The notes under the pieces were generated by a model. The model searched no databases, was not told the origin of the DNA, and worked only from the letters and a program-made list of their open reading frames with translations. This document shows, in pieces, positions 12,898-25,597 of a stretch of DNA of 64,000 bases. Position 1 is the first letter of the stretch. Every line of letters begins with the position of its first letter. Source of the stretch: Caprella mutica. Lineage: Eukaryota; Arthropoda; Malacostraca; Amphipoda; Caprellidae. A program made the position numbers and the translations under genes. The stretch covers positions 1-64,000 of the forward strand of contig CANNZV010000120.1 of NCBI GenBank assembly GCA_947561585.1, in the 5' to 3' direction.

Positions 12898-13645
12898 ACA
12901 TCAAGTATTTCAATCCAATCTCGACTGTTTCTGAAATATAATTTGTAATCTTTTGCTGAAGCAGCGATTATTGATTTGAAGTTTCATCCGTCCTCTTCAT
13001 CTAATGAAAAATAAACGTGAAAAACTAAACCAGTTACATTTGATAATAACAAAGGATTTTTATGAAGCAGTTTCATTCGAAAGAAGAACGGAAATCTGAG
13101 TGTTTATTTACTATTTTATCGATACCATCATTCTTATGTTTAATATCCAAATAATTTGTAAATCTAGCCAATATTTAAAATTTTAATTTAAAATTCAATA
13201 TTGTATTTTGTTATAAAATAAATGTAATTGGCAGAAAAACAACTTACAGAAATTATAATAATTCAATCAACATCTAGCCAGATTTTATGCGACTTAAATT
13301 ATTTCTTAAATATTCTATTAAAACCTCATAATGTCTTTTCTTTCTATTAAAAGTTATGAACAATAAGATGAATTAACGAACTTTCCACAGAGGAGTTTTC
13401 CAATTACATACGCTCTTTCACATCTACAGCAATTTAAAATTCAAACATTTATACCTTCCATTTTAGAAATGTGTAACAATTAAAAATTCTATTTTAAAAA
13501 TCTTCAAAGTTAAATTATTTTTGAGTAAATGAATTTGTATGTGTATTTTGCATTGTTCATTAGTAGAATTTCATAAATTTCCGCTAATTTAAAATACCTT
13601 GGAAAAGGTATAGAGTCAAAGAAAGGTGTATCTGTAGTAATTATA
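12898..13645. other. AT-rich spacer, no gene seen
   Basis: No coding, RNA or transposon signal recognised. Confidence 0.5.
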
Positions 13646-13647
13646 TA

Positions 13648-14436
13648 CAAGCAAGCCTCGCTTTAAGTACAACTCACTTTAGTAAAAGTGGTACTTATTT
13701 CGAGTCATGATTTAAAATAAGAACCGTTCGCAGATATAGAAACGGAGACTATTTTTTGTGATTATTTCACGGTAACTAAAAAAATATCAAAATTGTAATC
13801 CAGATGAGGTTATTAGAAGCAAATTAAGCAATTGGTTCAGAAATTCAATATGTCCCATTTAAGGGTAAGTTCCGTTTTATTGCATGGTTCCTTATTTATG
13901 AACACGTAAAAATCTTTATATAATAATCATTATTTAACTTTTATTTCAATTGGTATCCATGATACAAAATAAAATAGAAGTTAAATAATAATTATAATAT
14001 TTTCTTTTCTGACGTGTCCGAAATTGTAGAACCAACCAATAACTTGGAACTTAGTGCCCTACTACCAAAAATATTTCATAGAGCATAAAATTACTGTTTG
14101 TTAAATGTAGCACAATAATTATAGAAGTCTAAGTATCTATTAATTACTCACCTATAGTGAGTGAGAGTTAAGCTATGGATGGATTTTAAAACATTTAATA
14201 AATAAATGACTTTAAACTTTTTCATCACAGTCACAAACAATGAAAGACTGTATATTATTATTAATTTGCTTATATACGTTTTAATCTGATAATAAATTTT
14301 CTTTCTATAACTCATAGAAAATGAGGTCTAAATCAAGGAGTGACAATTATAAATTTCATGTTACTTTTCTTCGCTTTAGTTACTGTTTGGTAACTAAACT
14401 GAGTCGTGATTTGGTAACTAAAGCGAGGGATGCCAG
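13648..14436. mobile_element. Tc1/pogo-type MITE candidate, 789 bp
   Basis: TA at 13646-13647 and 14437-14438 flanks imperfect inverted ends CAAGCAAGCCTCGCTTTAAG (left) and CTGGCATCCCTCGCTTTAGT (right, other strand), about 17 of 23 matching. CCTCGCTTTA within the first 20 bases is common in Tc1/pogo ends. The interior has no transposase. Moderate confidence because the ends are diverged. Confidence 0.45.
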
Positions 14437-14552
14437 TATACACAATTTACTAATTTCACGTTTCTTAAATGAAACTTCAATATTCACAAATTATTATGTT
14501 AAATTATAAATGGTCTGGGTACACGACGAATAATTTGTAAATGATAAACATT

Positions 14553-17236
14553 ACACAGTGACTCTTTTCTCTAATAGTACATCATCACAGTGACTCTTTT
14601 CTCTAATAGTTCATCATCACAGTGACTCTTTTCTCTGATAGTACATCATCACAGTGACTCTTTACTCTGATAGTACATCATCACAGTGACTCTTTTCTCT
14701 GATAGTACATCATCACAGTGACTCTTTTCTCTGATAGTACATCATCACAGTGACTCTTTTCTCTGATAGTACATCATCACAGTGACTCTTTTCTCTGATA
14801 GTACATCATCACAGTGACTCTTTTCTCTAATTGTACATCATCACATTGACTCTTTTCTCTGATAGTACATCATCACAGTGACTCTTTTCTCTGATAGTAC
14901 ATCATCACAGTGACTCTTTTCTCTGATAGTACATCATCACGGTGACTCTTTTCTTTTATAGTACATCATCACAGTGACTCTTTTCTCTGATAGTACATCA
15001 TCACAGTGACTCTTTTCTCTGATAGTACATCATCACAGTGACTCTTTTCTCTGATAGTACATCATCACAGTGACTCTTTTCTCTGATAGTACATCATCAC
15101 ACTGACTCTTTTCTCTGATAGTACATCATCACAGTGACTCTTTTGTCTGATAGTACATCATCACAGTGACTCTTTTCTCTGATAGTACATCATCACATTG
15201 ACTCTTTTCTCTGATAGTACATCATCACAGTGACTCTTTTCTCTGATAGTACATCATCACAGTGACTCTTTTCTCTGATAGTACATCATCACAGTGACTC
15301 TTTTGTCTGATAGTACATCATCACAGTGACTCTTTTCTCTGATAGTACATCATCACAGTGACTCTTTTCTCTGATAGTACATCATCACAGTGACTCTTTT
15401 CTCTGATAGTACATCATCACAGTGACTCTTTTCTCTGATAGTACATCATCACAGTGACTCTTTTCTCTGATAGTACATCATCACAGTGACTCTTTTCTCT
15501 GATAGTACATCATCACAGTGACTCTTTTCTCTAATTGTACATCATCACATTGACTCTTTTCTCTGATAGTACATCATCACAGTGACTCTTTTCTCTGATA
15601 GTACATCATCACAGTGACTCTTTTCTCTGATAGTACATCATCACGGTGACTCTTTTCTTTTATAGTACATCATCACAGTGACTCTTTTCTCTGATAGTAC
15701 ATCATCACAGTGACTCTTTTCTCTGATAGTACATCATCACAGTGACTCTTTTCTCTGATAGTACATCATCACAGTGACTCTTTTCTCTGATAGTACATCA
15801 TCACAGTGACTCTTTTCTCTGATAGTACATCATCACAGTGACTCTTTTCTCTGATAGTACATCATCACAGTGACTCTTTTGTCTGATAGTACATCATCAC
15901 AGTGACTCTTTTCTCTGATAGTACATCATCACAGTGACTCTTTTCTCTGATAGTACATCATCACAGTGACTCTTTTCTCTGATAGTACATCATCACAGTG
16001 ACTCTTTTGTCTGATAGTACATCATCACAGTGACTCTTTTCTCTGATAGTACATCATCACAGTGACTCTTTTCTCTGATAGTACATCATCACAGTGACTC
16101 TTTTCTCTGATAGTACATCATCACAGTGACTCTTTTCTCTGATAGTACATCATCACAGTGACTCTTTTCTCTGATAGTACATCATCACAGTGACTCTTTT
16201 CTCTGATAGTACATCATCACAGTGACTCTTTTCTCTGATAGTACATCATCACGGTGACTCTTTTCTTTTATAGTACATCATCACAGTGACTCTTTTCTCT
16301 GATAGTACATCATCACAGTGACTCTTTTCTCTGATAGTACATCATCACAGTGACTCTTTTCTCTGATAGTACATCATCACAGTGACTCTTTTCTCTGATA
16401 GTACATCATCACAGTGACTCTTTTCTCTGATAGTACATCATCACAGTGACTCTTTTCTCTGATAGTACATCATCACAGTGACTCTTTTGTCTGATAGTAC
16501 ATCATCACAGTGACTCTTTTCTCTGATAGTACATCATCACAGTGACTCTTTTCTCTGATAGTACATCATCACAGTGACTCTTTTCTCTGATAGTACATCA
16601 TCACAGTGACTCTTTTGTCTGATAGTACATCATCACAGTGACTCTTTTCTCTGATAGTACATCATCACAGTGACTCTTTTCTCTGATAGTACATCATCAC
16701 AGTGACTCTTTTCTCTGATAGTACATCATCACAGTGACTCTTTTCTCTGATAGTACATCATCACAGTGACTCTTTTCTCTGATAGTACATCATCACAGTG
16801 ACTCTTTTCTCTGATAGTACATCATCACAGTGACTCTTTTCTCTGATAATACATCATCACAGTGACTCTTTTCTCTGATAGTAAATCATCACAGTGACTC
16901 TTTTCTCTGATAGTACAATATCACAGTGACTCTTTTCTCTGATAGTACATCATCACAGTGACTCTTTTCTCTGATAGTACATCATCACAGTGACTCTTTT
17001 CTCTGATAGTACATCATCACAGTGACTCTTTTCTCTGATAGTACATCATCACAGTGACTCTTTTCTCTGATAGTACATCATCACAGTGACTCTTTTCTCT
17101 GATAGTACATCATCACAGTGACTCTTTTCTCTGATAGTACATCATCACAGTGACTCTTTTCTCTGATAGTACATCATCACAGTGACTCTTTTCTCTGATA
17201 GAACATCATCACATTGACTCTTTTCTCTGATAGTAC
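14553..17236. repeat. 32-bp minisatellite, about 84 copies, with block duplications
   Basis: Each unit has ACATCATCACAGTGACTCTT followed by TTCTCTGATAGT. Rare variants reveal block structure: the CGGTGACTCTTTTCTTTTA unit is at 14941, 15645 and 16253 (spacing 704 = 22 units, then 608 = 19 units); the CTAATTGTAC unit is at 14829 and 15533 (704); the TTTTGTCTGA unit is at 15881 and 16489 and again at 16009 and 16617 (608 each). No indel breaks the 32-base register over 2.7 kb. Confidence 0.97.
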
Positions 17237-18436
17237 CATTACATAATAAGATTATTATTGTTCAATTTTATGTTTTTACCAAAATATTAAAAAATTTACT
17301 TCATGAAAAATATTACAATACAATTATTTATTATTATTTACTTCAGATCTTGATCGGAGAATCGAAAAAAATATCAAAATCATATTTTTCATTAATATAC
17401 ATATATTAATTGAAGTTGAAATGAGTTATTATGATAGTGGATGAAATAAATGAAACTTTAATATAAAGGGAGACAATTTATTGTTGTGAAATGCGTTTAT
17501 TCATAAGTTAGTTATTATTTTACAGTTAAATTGATATTTACTTGAATTTTAGCAATTTTAGTCCTATTTAAATTACAGTATGCAATTTTTACATGGAGCA
17601 GTACCTATAGTTATTCTGGGCAAAAGACACACCCCATTTTCATTTAATATTAGTTAAATCTAACTAATATCCACTAAAACACTAATACTAATAACCAGTT
17701 GTCTATTGTAATCACCGATAAATGGTTTTTGGTCGGTGATTACAATATACGAAGATAACAAGATCTTCTATCGCCGCCGATAAATAATTTGTCGAAATTC
17801 CAATCGAAATTTATCATGAATTTAGAACTCTTAAATTCTATCGCCTTCTGTCGAATACTCCTTATAAAATGTTTTGCCAAAATATTATAGGATCTCTGGC
17901 CAAAAAGTAGGTTTACAGTTAAGCTACATGCAATAGTATATATGGTTGCAATTTTGGAATAGGACATTTAGTCCATCTGAGAGATTATATTGTTTGTGTA
18001 TTTGTGTCTATGTTAACAGGTATAACGAATTTATCACTGTTCGGGTGTCGAATTCTCGAATATGTATTCTAAGTGCTAAATTTAAACCCTTTTTAGTCAC
18101 CCGTATGTCATTATCTACAATAATACACGATCTGCCTATAATATATTTTCAGACTGTGTATTATACTTTTTTGGTGACTTTAACCATTAATACAAAGAAT
18201 ATTCTGACATAAATTAACTTTTTCAAACTATATTTTTCCATTAAAAACAAGAAAATAACTAAATGTCAAAATTCGAATTTTAATTAGTTCTATAATCATT
18301 TACCTTTATTATTGGTTTATAGTTTTAATCTCAAATAATGTTCTAAAGTTATAATTTGGAAGAATATCTTTAGTTATTGGGAGAATATGGCTACCGTTAC
18401 TGAAGCAAATGGTCGGATCACCACAACAGTATATAC
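17237..18436. other. AT-rich spacer
   Basis: No gene recognised. Overlapping short open frames at 17740-17967 (-) and 17946-18212 (+) have no domain or splice support. Contains the perfect hairpin at 17704-17747. Confidence 0.5.
17704..17747. repeat. Perfect 15-bp hairpin with 14-base loop
   Basis: TATTGTAATCACCGA at 17704-17718 and its exact reverse complement at 17733-17747. It lies in otherwise plain AT-rich sequence. It may be a foldback remnant or a small structured RNA; nothing nearby decides. Confidence 0.6.
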
Positions 18437-18595
18437 AGAGGTGGGCAGCGCTACTTTGAAAAGAAGCGGCGCTGCCGCTGCCGCTACATGCATAATAATG
18501 CAGCGGCACTACCACTACACTTTCAGAGAAGCAGCGGCGCTGCCGCTTCCGCTACAGCAGAATGTAGCGGCAGCGCTACAGCGCTACTTTCCAAA
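18437..18595. mobile_element. GC-rich fragment with a hAT-like end
   Basis: Starts CAGAGGTGGGCAGCGCTACT, of the CAGAGGTGGGCA type seen at ends of many hAT elements, followed by repeated AGCGGC/GCCGCT motifs, a sharp GC-rich island in AT-rich DNA. No matching right end (CCACCTCTG) was found downstream, so it is at best a truncated element. The open frames on both strands here are low-complexity. Confidence 0.35.
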
Positions 18596-19879
18596 AAATT
18601 ATCATTTATGCTGTAAAATTAAATTTATTATTTTTACGGCCACATACAGTGTCGAAATTAAATGTTGATCTCCTGAAAAAAGATTACTCGCAAGGATTAG
18701 GGCAAATACAAAATAGCTACGAGACATAACTGTCCTTTATCAAGAGAGAACTCAAGAGTAAACCATTAGAAACTAGTGATGCAGTTTTTAAGAGTGTTTG
18801 TGTGGAAAAACCCCTCACTGTAGAATACTGAAACTAATTGCCTCTTATGTTTCACCTGTTACCAGGCCTCTTTCGAAGGATAGGCTTCACACAAGGTTAC
18901 CATGGGTGGAGATGTATCTTAACTTACAAACCATCCTATAGCAGAAGATGTAGGACGTGGATACTGAAGGATACTGAAGACTCTTGTAAGAGGATAAACG
19001 TCTGATATAATTCAGAAATTGACAGATTTGATGGCTAAGCGTCTTTTAAAAATGGTGGAAAAAAGAGGAAATCAAACCGGATATTGACTTAGAATTAGCA
19101 GTTAAACTACACATGAACTCTATTGTTAAAAAAATCACAATAGATATAGATTATTAGGATTCACTTGTTATATTATCATATATAATATAATATAATATAA
19201 ATGCATTAGTAGGATAATATAATAGGTAGATTTATTATATTTTTGTTTTCAGAGGCTGAGTGTGAGAATTAGAAATGGTGTAATATCATAAATTAAATTA
19301 AGGATGGTTGTAACTGTGACAGGATTCAGATCATTTACTTAACTGTATCTGTGACTGTTCTTGTGTCACTTCTTTGTTCTTTTTTCCTTTTTTTATTCTA
19401 ACTTTTTAATTCCATTATTAGTGGTTATTACATTAATTTCTATTGTTTTCATATCTAGCATGTAATATTTTCAATTTATATTTTATTTTAGAATTGGTAA
19501 TTTATTTAAAAAGTTAATAGATTTTTGTAATATAGTAGACCGTTATCATATTTACTTTAGGTGATCATATTAGGCATTGGTTTTTCTTTTTAATTTATGT
19601 ACTTCTCCTGATGATGAATTGGATAATCAATTTGAAAGCTTGAGGTAAATAAAATATTTTCAACGCTGAGTCTAGAAAACCTTACTAAATAGATATAGAA
19701 TTATTTAAAAAGTTTATTTATGCATTTTTAGTGTTATGCTTAGTACGCTGAGAATGAGTAACTTTTAGTAAAATGATTGTAGAATCCAAAATAATATTTG
19801 AATTACTCACAATTTTCTAAAGTTACTTGCAATGTAGATGCACATTTCTAGAACATTTAAGAAAAACCATTGAGTTAGA
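18596..19879. other. Spacer without recognised gene
   Basis: Contains an AT-only microsatellite-like patch (about 19165-19200, repeated ATAATAT). No coding or transposon signal was recognised. Confidence 0.45.
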
Positions 19880-20400
19880 CCCATTTAATTGGCTGTTCAT
19901 TTTGACATATTGTCACAATCCTACCCTCGTCTGAAGTAGAGGAACTGTAAACTCGATCGTTCTGATGGTTCACAACTTGCTGAATGTCAAATTTTTTCTC
20001 AGATATAAACACTAAGTTAGGGAGCGTGTCTTCAGTTATCTCATACAGGACAGCTCACATTCTACCATGATGGTCAGTAACCTCATGACGTTTCAGCATT
20101 TTAAATGATTTTGTTCTCAGATCTTCTTTCAACACTCGATACTTTGATGGTTTTCTAACATAGGCTTCACCAGTTTACGATGAGATCGAAGTAGGTTTCT
20201 AGACAACTTCCATCGCATATTTTTGATTTGTTTTTGTCCGTACGCTTCATTTACGACCTTATTCTGCTTTATCAAATTTGAACCAGTCTCTCTGACCTTT
20301 TTTTTAAATTCAAACAGTTGCACGATTCTTTATCAACTTTCTTGTAATTTATGAATTAGTTTCCCCTTCTTTTTGGAACTTGGTAACCATGTATCAGCCA
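19880..20400 (-). pseudogene. Mariner-family transposase remnant
   Basis: On the minus strand, 20120-20330 reads FKKKVRETGSNLIKQ, like the end of a mariner DNA-binding domain (xxxFRETGSV), then a basic linker. Further on (about 20030-19900) another frame reads FISEKKFDIQQ and VVNHQNDRVYSSS, matching the SDEKxFxxxxxxNxQNDRVY block that holds the first catalytic Asp, here changed. Stops and frame changes separate the blocks and the rest of the catalytic domain is missing. No terminal repeats were found. It lies directly beside the hAT-type MITE at 20542. Confidence 0.6.
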
Positions 20401-20541
20401 TGATACAAGGAATGAATTCGAATTGGATGCTTAAAATAACACTAGCCTCAAGATGACATACGATTTGTAGAATCAAACATCTCTTTCGAATGATTTTCTT
20501 GATACAGAAAACTGATTGTATTAAATCTGAAACACCCTGCA

Positions 20542-21279
20542 CAGGGTTGTTAAAAACCAATGGTCTATTTGCTTTTTATTGGTTTATTCGTTTTTTATAT
20601 GGAAATATTTAATAAAAGTGCATATGGATACTGATTAATTCACAACTAAATTAGTTATGAACTAATCAGATTAGTTCATAACATAAAAAAATGATTTATT
20701 TGAGATATATTATGAAAAAATTAATTAATGCAAATGCTATGCAACATTTTACTACCAATTCATGAATAATTCTTAGCTGCTCGACTACTTTAATAAGCTC
20801 ATAAACATTCAAAACTCAAGTTTTAATTTTTAAATAACAGCTTGATTCAAATATTTCTTGAATTCTTATATTTCCATTGGTTTACATTTCAAATGAATAT
20901 CACAGTGTGACTCAAGACTATATTTTAATATTTACTAAATCACTGTGTAAAAAATCTTTATAAAATGATAGCACAAAATGGTGAGAAGAAGACCCTGTCC
21001 ATATTTCTATTTTCCTATGGTTTTAATGTTTTCCATTAAAAAAATACAATACTAAGATTAACTAATTATATTTTTATATAGCTACATAATATATTTATAT
21101 ATTTATATTATTTAATAAACTGTTTTAAATGATGTAAATATATAATTTATAAAAAATGATTACTAACAAATTAAAAATGATTTTAGAGCTGCAAAGTATA
21201 AAAAAGTAAACCAAAAGACCAAATAAACCATGGTTTTTTAGTTTCGTTTAAACCAATTGGTTTAAGCGAAACTACCCTG
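20542..21279. mobile_element. hAT-type MITE, 738 bp
   Basis: Left end CAGGGTTGTTAAAAACCAAT, right end (other strand) CAGGGTAGTTTCGCTTAAAC; both continue into AAACCATGG/GGTTTATTTGGT motifs typical of a widespread hAT MITE type. Flanking 8-mers ACCCTGCA (20534-20541) and ACTCTGTA (21280-21287) agree at 6 of 8 with transitions only, consistent with an old 8-bp target duplication. No transposase inside; the interior is very AT-rich. Confidence 0.6.
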
Positions 21280-21289
21280 ACTCTGTATA

Positions 21290-21763
21290 TTAATTAATTA
21301 ACTGTAGTTCCAGGTGACTGTATGTATTCATTATATTGTAAATTAAAATATATTGTAATATTTGTCTAATGACATTGACCGAAATACACTTAACCGAAAG
21401 TAGATTTGGGGTAAATTTGTCCGAACAAACACTTGGCCGACAGACATGTATTCTATGTGTATCAATATAACGAACAGCAACCCCAATCAAAAGATATTTT
21501 ATAAAAAGGAAAATAAATTTTCGATCAAGTGGTGAGTCAGTGGCCAAAATAATATCACGTCTTTTGGGTCACGTGACTGGCAATCTGGCGTCGGTTTAAT
21601 GGAGAAATGATATAACTGAAACAAAATTTAATGGAGAAATGATATAACTGAAACAAAATAAGGTTTTACACAGTCTTCCTTAGCGTCCTTCAATCGCTGC
21701 AACACTTCCTCTCTCTAGATTAGTTTATCATAACTCTATGTTTTCGATGTACATATTGTGTAT
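21290..21763. other. Spacer with a 32-bp direct duplication
   Basis: Bases about 21595-21658 hold two copies of a 32-base segment starting TTTAATGGAGAAATGATA. No gene recognised. Confidence 0.5.
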
Positions 21764-22709
21764 TAGGGTGAGCCAAAAAATAACGTTTTGGAAATTACTT
21801 ATGGAATAGTGATATAAAGTTGATATGACAAGTAAAGGTACGTGTACTGAAATTTGAGTGAATTCTGACATGATTAACAGTTGCCCCCAAGCGATTAAAA
21901 TATCAGAAAAGTAACGTTTTTAGTGATTTTTACTACATTTTGGCAAAAAAACTCATAATCTCTGATTTATTATCATTTAGAATAGGAAGATAGCTTGAGA
22001 AGAGCTTATTTTGGTGTTTGTGCCGGAAAATCAGACCGGTACGACAATGTTTACAGTTCGAAGTACAGCCCCCACCCCTCCAAATTGTTCTAAGTTAGGC
22101 ACCGCTGGAGACTTAGGGAGGTCTGGTGCTCAATGAAGGACATAATAAGGAAATTCAAATTGAGAGAAATACATTAATTCTTGATTGATAAACCAACATT
22201 TCAATATTTGGGACACTTGGTGACTCAAAAAAGTTGACAAAGCGAATTGCATGGGTTATTATCCAATTGCTGAAATCCGAGTAAATTCGGAATTTTTGCA
22301 ATACGAAAATAATGATGAATGCTTTTATAAATTAAAATCAATACATGAATTAAATTACTTCTATCTTATCACAATAACAGCATGATTGCTCTAGATGCCA
22401 AATTTAAAGAGAAATATTGTAATACTAATATATTTTACAACAAAAGTGCTCGGGGCCAGTTGTGTTTTTTCAAAACATGCCAAATAATTATACCTATTCC
22501 ACAGAAAAAGACAAAATCGAATATTTCAAAATTAATGGGAAAATATCATTTTGTATAAAATTTCAAATGTTTTGGGACAACTCAAAAATATCGAGAAATG
22601 GCCTGGAAATTGGCATGCATAGTTCTTTTATAACGTATCCACTTATTATAACTATTATATATGAAGATTCTTGATATTGCCCGTAACCCCTATTTTATGG
22701 CCCACCCTA
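21764..22709. mobile_element. Non-autonomous DNA transposon with 8-bp duplication, 946 bp
   Basis: Ends TAGGGTGAGCCAAAAAATA (left) and TAGGGTGGGCCATAAAATA (right, other strand). Flanks TTGTGTAT (21756-21763) and ATGTGTAT (22710-22717) agree at 7 of 8. The interior has only short open frames with no transposase signature. An 8-bp duplication fits hAT, P or related superfamilies; the terminal sequence does not decide. Confidence 0.55.
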
Positions 22710-22717
22710 ATGTGTAT

Positions 22718-23081
22718 CCATGTTACGAACTGCATGCATATATTACTGAACAATTTGAATTCTTTCATAATCATGGATTTCATCGCAAATATAAGGGGTG
22801 GAAAAAAGCTTCTGTTCATACTTTAGAACTGGTTATCATTGGTTATTATAAAATATACTAGTGTACTTACCCGTTAAGAATAACGTGTTCTCAATTGCAT
22901 CACTATCAATATTTGTGTAATTTTACTTTCAACACTTTGGTCCGTGCCCCTAGAATTAAATGAAGTTATTAATTGAAAAAGGACGACAATATTATAATTA
23001 TTAGTACATGAATGAATTGAAGAGTGAATGACACGACTAAGGAAGTTATCATCCTTTTATTTTTTAGAGCTTTCGAATTAA
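22718..23081. other. Spacer, no gene seen
   Basis: No coding or repeat signal beyond short unsupported open frames. Confidence 0.45.
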
Positions 23082-23525
23082 TCGATAAGCTTCATTTCTG
23101 GTCCGTTATCTTTACTAGCTTCATTTCTGGTCCGTTATCTAGATCTACTAGCTTCATTTCTGGTCCATTATCTTTACTAGCTTCATTTTTGGTCCGTTAT
23201 CTTTACCAGCTTCATTTCTGGTCCGTTATCTTTACTAGCTTCATTTCTGGTCCGTTATCTTTACTAGCTTCATTTCTGGTCCGTTATCTTTACTAGCTTC
23301 ATTTCTGGTCCGTTATCTTTACTAGCTTCATTTCTGGTCCGTTATCTTTACTAGCTTCATTTCTGGTCCATTATCTTTACTAGCTTCATTTCTGGTCCAT
23401 TATCTTTACTAGCTTCATTTTTGGTCCGTTATCTTTACTAGCTTCATTTTTGGTCCGTTATCTTTACTAGCTTCATTTCTGGTCCATTATCTTTACTAGC
23501 TTCATTTCTGGTCTGTTATCTTTAC
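23082..23525. repeat. 29-bp minisatellite, about 15 copies
   Basis: Units contain AGCTTCATTTCTGGTCCGTT followed by ATCTTTACT. One copy near 23135-23150 is changed to ATCTAGATCTACT. Variants CCATTAT for CCGTTAT and TTTTTGG for TTTCTGG recur in alternation. Confidence 0.95.
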
Positions 23526-24407
23526 TTGTTCTGAAACTGTTATTCAGTTTACAATTAATACAAAAAATTCTGGCTCAAAGTTTATGAAAAAAATAACTGA
23601 TATAGTTTTAATATTTTCTCTCAGGAAAAATTCTTTTTAGCAAGTCAAATATCGAGAGTACAATCTAGCATGCATATTCTTTTTAATGGATAAAATAAAG
23701 TGATATTAATTTCATTTGTATCATTAGGCAAAATTTAAAAAATTGGATATATAGTACTGTGACTCATAACCATTTTTGAGGTTCATTCAGCCCGTCGTAG
23801 TTAGAAAAATTATTTTTGGGGAACAGCAAGATGGCAACAAAGACTTGCTAAAATTTAGTTTATTTATCCTAGATGGCGCTTTTTCAAATAAATTAAATTT
23901 CCTTTGTTTGAATAATCATTATTTAGAAGTACAGAGTATATTGCATTGCATAAGTAATTCCTTTGAAAAACATATTAGCAAATGCTTGAGTTTAATCGCA
24001 CCACCATTAATTTCTAGATAATAAAACAAAGAATCTTCTCTGTGCATGCATTTCTATCTCGATGATTAATGCTGAACTTACAGATGAAAGGTTAAAGTAA
24101 ATTAAAACGAGCAGTTGAGAGAGAACAGAACTATATTACAATGTAATTTACTGGTATTAAGTAGAAGGAATATAAGACGATGTGATTATTTACAGTAGTT
24201 CAGTCTTAAGAGAGAAAATATTAATATTAACCAAAGATGGTATTTAATATCGAATAAATCTTTCTGAAATAAGTATAATGTATCATATTATTTAATGTTT
24301 CTACTTTATTATCCTTATACAAAATGTGATGATAGACACAGTCATCTTTTAATATTTAAGATAAAACTTTCAGTTCAAATTCCACCTCCAAGTTTCTGTT
24401 AAAAAAT
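23526..24407. other. Spacer, no gene supported
   Basis: An 81-codon open frame at 23776-24021 has no recognisable domain and no nearby promoter or splice signal; not called. The rest is AT-rich. Confidence 0.45.
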
Positions 24408-24409
24408 AC

Positions 24410-25039
24410 AGTACAACCCCTCTATAATGAAGTCCTTTATAGCGAGTCATCCTAAGAGAATCCTAAGAAATGAAGTACCCTGTATAATGAACAAATCTTG
24501 TGTAGTCTGCCATAAAATTGTCATCAGTTTTCTATACATCTCTTGGTTTTATATAATGAAGAAAGCTCTATTTAGTGACCTAGTTGTAATTCATAACAGG
24601 AAGGCCGTAGTAGGCAGTGCTTAATTCCCAAAGTCACAACTTGGACTTATTTCAAATGGTAATAAGTGCGAGACCAGACTCGAAGTTATTCTTTAAGAAA
24701 GAGACAATTTTATGAGTTGGAATTAAAATAAAGGGTTAGAGGCTCGACTTAGCGTATAAAGAGATTTTTGTTGCCAGAATCAGCAAGTGTAAGTAAGCTC
24801 TGTGATGAAAGTTCAAAGTAGCGAATGAATTAAAACTTTCTTATTTTCTAAAGACTAATTTTTTAACCAATAATTTGTTTCTCATCTGAATAATAAATTT
24901 GATGTTTATTGTACTTACCGTGGAATGAACATAACAAAAAAATTATATCCGTTTTCCACGTACTGTTTAATTTCGAGACGTGTCTCGCAATTATTTTATT
25001 ATTAAAATCGGGGTCTATCAGTATAGAAGAGTTCTACTA
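24410..25039. mobile_element. Tc1/pogo-type MITE candidate, 630 bp
   Basis: TA at 24408-24409 and 25040-25041 flanks CAGTACAACCCCTCTATAAT (left) and TAGTAGAACTCTTCTATACT (right, other strand), roughly 18 of 24 matching. The CAGTACAACCCCTCTATAATG form is typical of Tc1/pogo-type ends. Bases 24562-24593 resemble 2312-2346. No transposase remains. Confidence 0.5.
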
Positions 25040-25041
25040 TA

Positions 25042-25398
25042 TTAATAAAGTAGCCAAGGTAAAAAATGAGTACATTAGAATCGTGTAATCACATTAAAAA
25101 TATTCCTTATTATTAAAATTTACAAGTAATTTCTAGAGAATTATTTAGCCAAATACTTAATAATACTTGATGAGAAAAGACATGTTAATGGGATTCATTG
25201 AATTAAATATCATGACATTCAAACTTACGCTTCTAAGAAATCAATTGGAATGGAACTAGAAATGTTGTTTGAATAGTTGCTATTCTTTCAAATTTATAAG
25301 ATAACAAATTGATTTTTTTTTTTTTTTTTTTTTGTAAGTTTCGATTTATAAAAAAATGCAGCTAAAAATAGAAGCAGCACAAAATTTGTACTGTTACA
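25042..25398. other. 3' flank of the adhesion gene with a poly(T) tract
   Basis: A run of about 21 T on the plus strand at 25313-25333 is about 70 bases beyond the poly(A) signal of the minus-strand gene. It is genomic A on the coding strand. Confidence 0.5.
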
Positions 25399-25404
25399 TT
25401 TATT
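25399..25404 (-). promoter_or_regulatory. Poly(A) signal AATAAA
   Basis: AATAAA on the minus strand, about 80 bases past the stop codon at 25485, suiting a short 3' UTR. Confidence 0.6.
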
Positions 25405-25484
25405 GAAATATCCACCAAAAACGCCTGCCTCCATTGAAGCCTCAGAGTATAAATAATTACATAAGTATAGGATATTATTTACAT

Positions 25485-25597
25485 TTAAAGATGCCTTCGC
25501 CAGTCTAAAATAGGAATTAAGTACACTCCAAGAAGAAGAGAGAACGAAGCAGCAGCCATCGTCGAAGAAGACGAAGTGGTTTGAAGACTCATAATTT
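25485..25597 (-). CDS. Exon 8: C-terminal anchor signal and stop
   Basis: Acceptor ATCCCTCACAG restores phase 1. Residues 434-470: TTSSSST, then MAAASFSLLLGVYLIPIL, then DWRRHL and stop TAA. A longer open frame through the same bases in another frame is accidental. Confidence 0.8.

Noticed and set aside
14553..17236. Regular 32-bp repeats resembling a CRISPR array
   Set aside because: Units are directly adjacent with no unique spacers, there are no cas genes, and the DNA is eukaryotic.
23776..24021. 81-codon open frame
   Set aside because: No domain, signal peptide, splice or promoter support and AT-rich composition like the surroundings.
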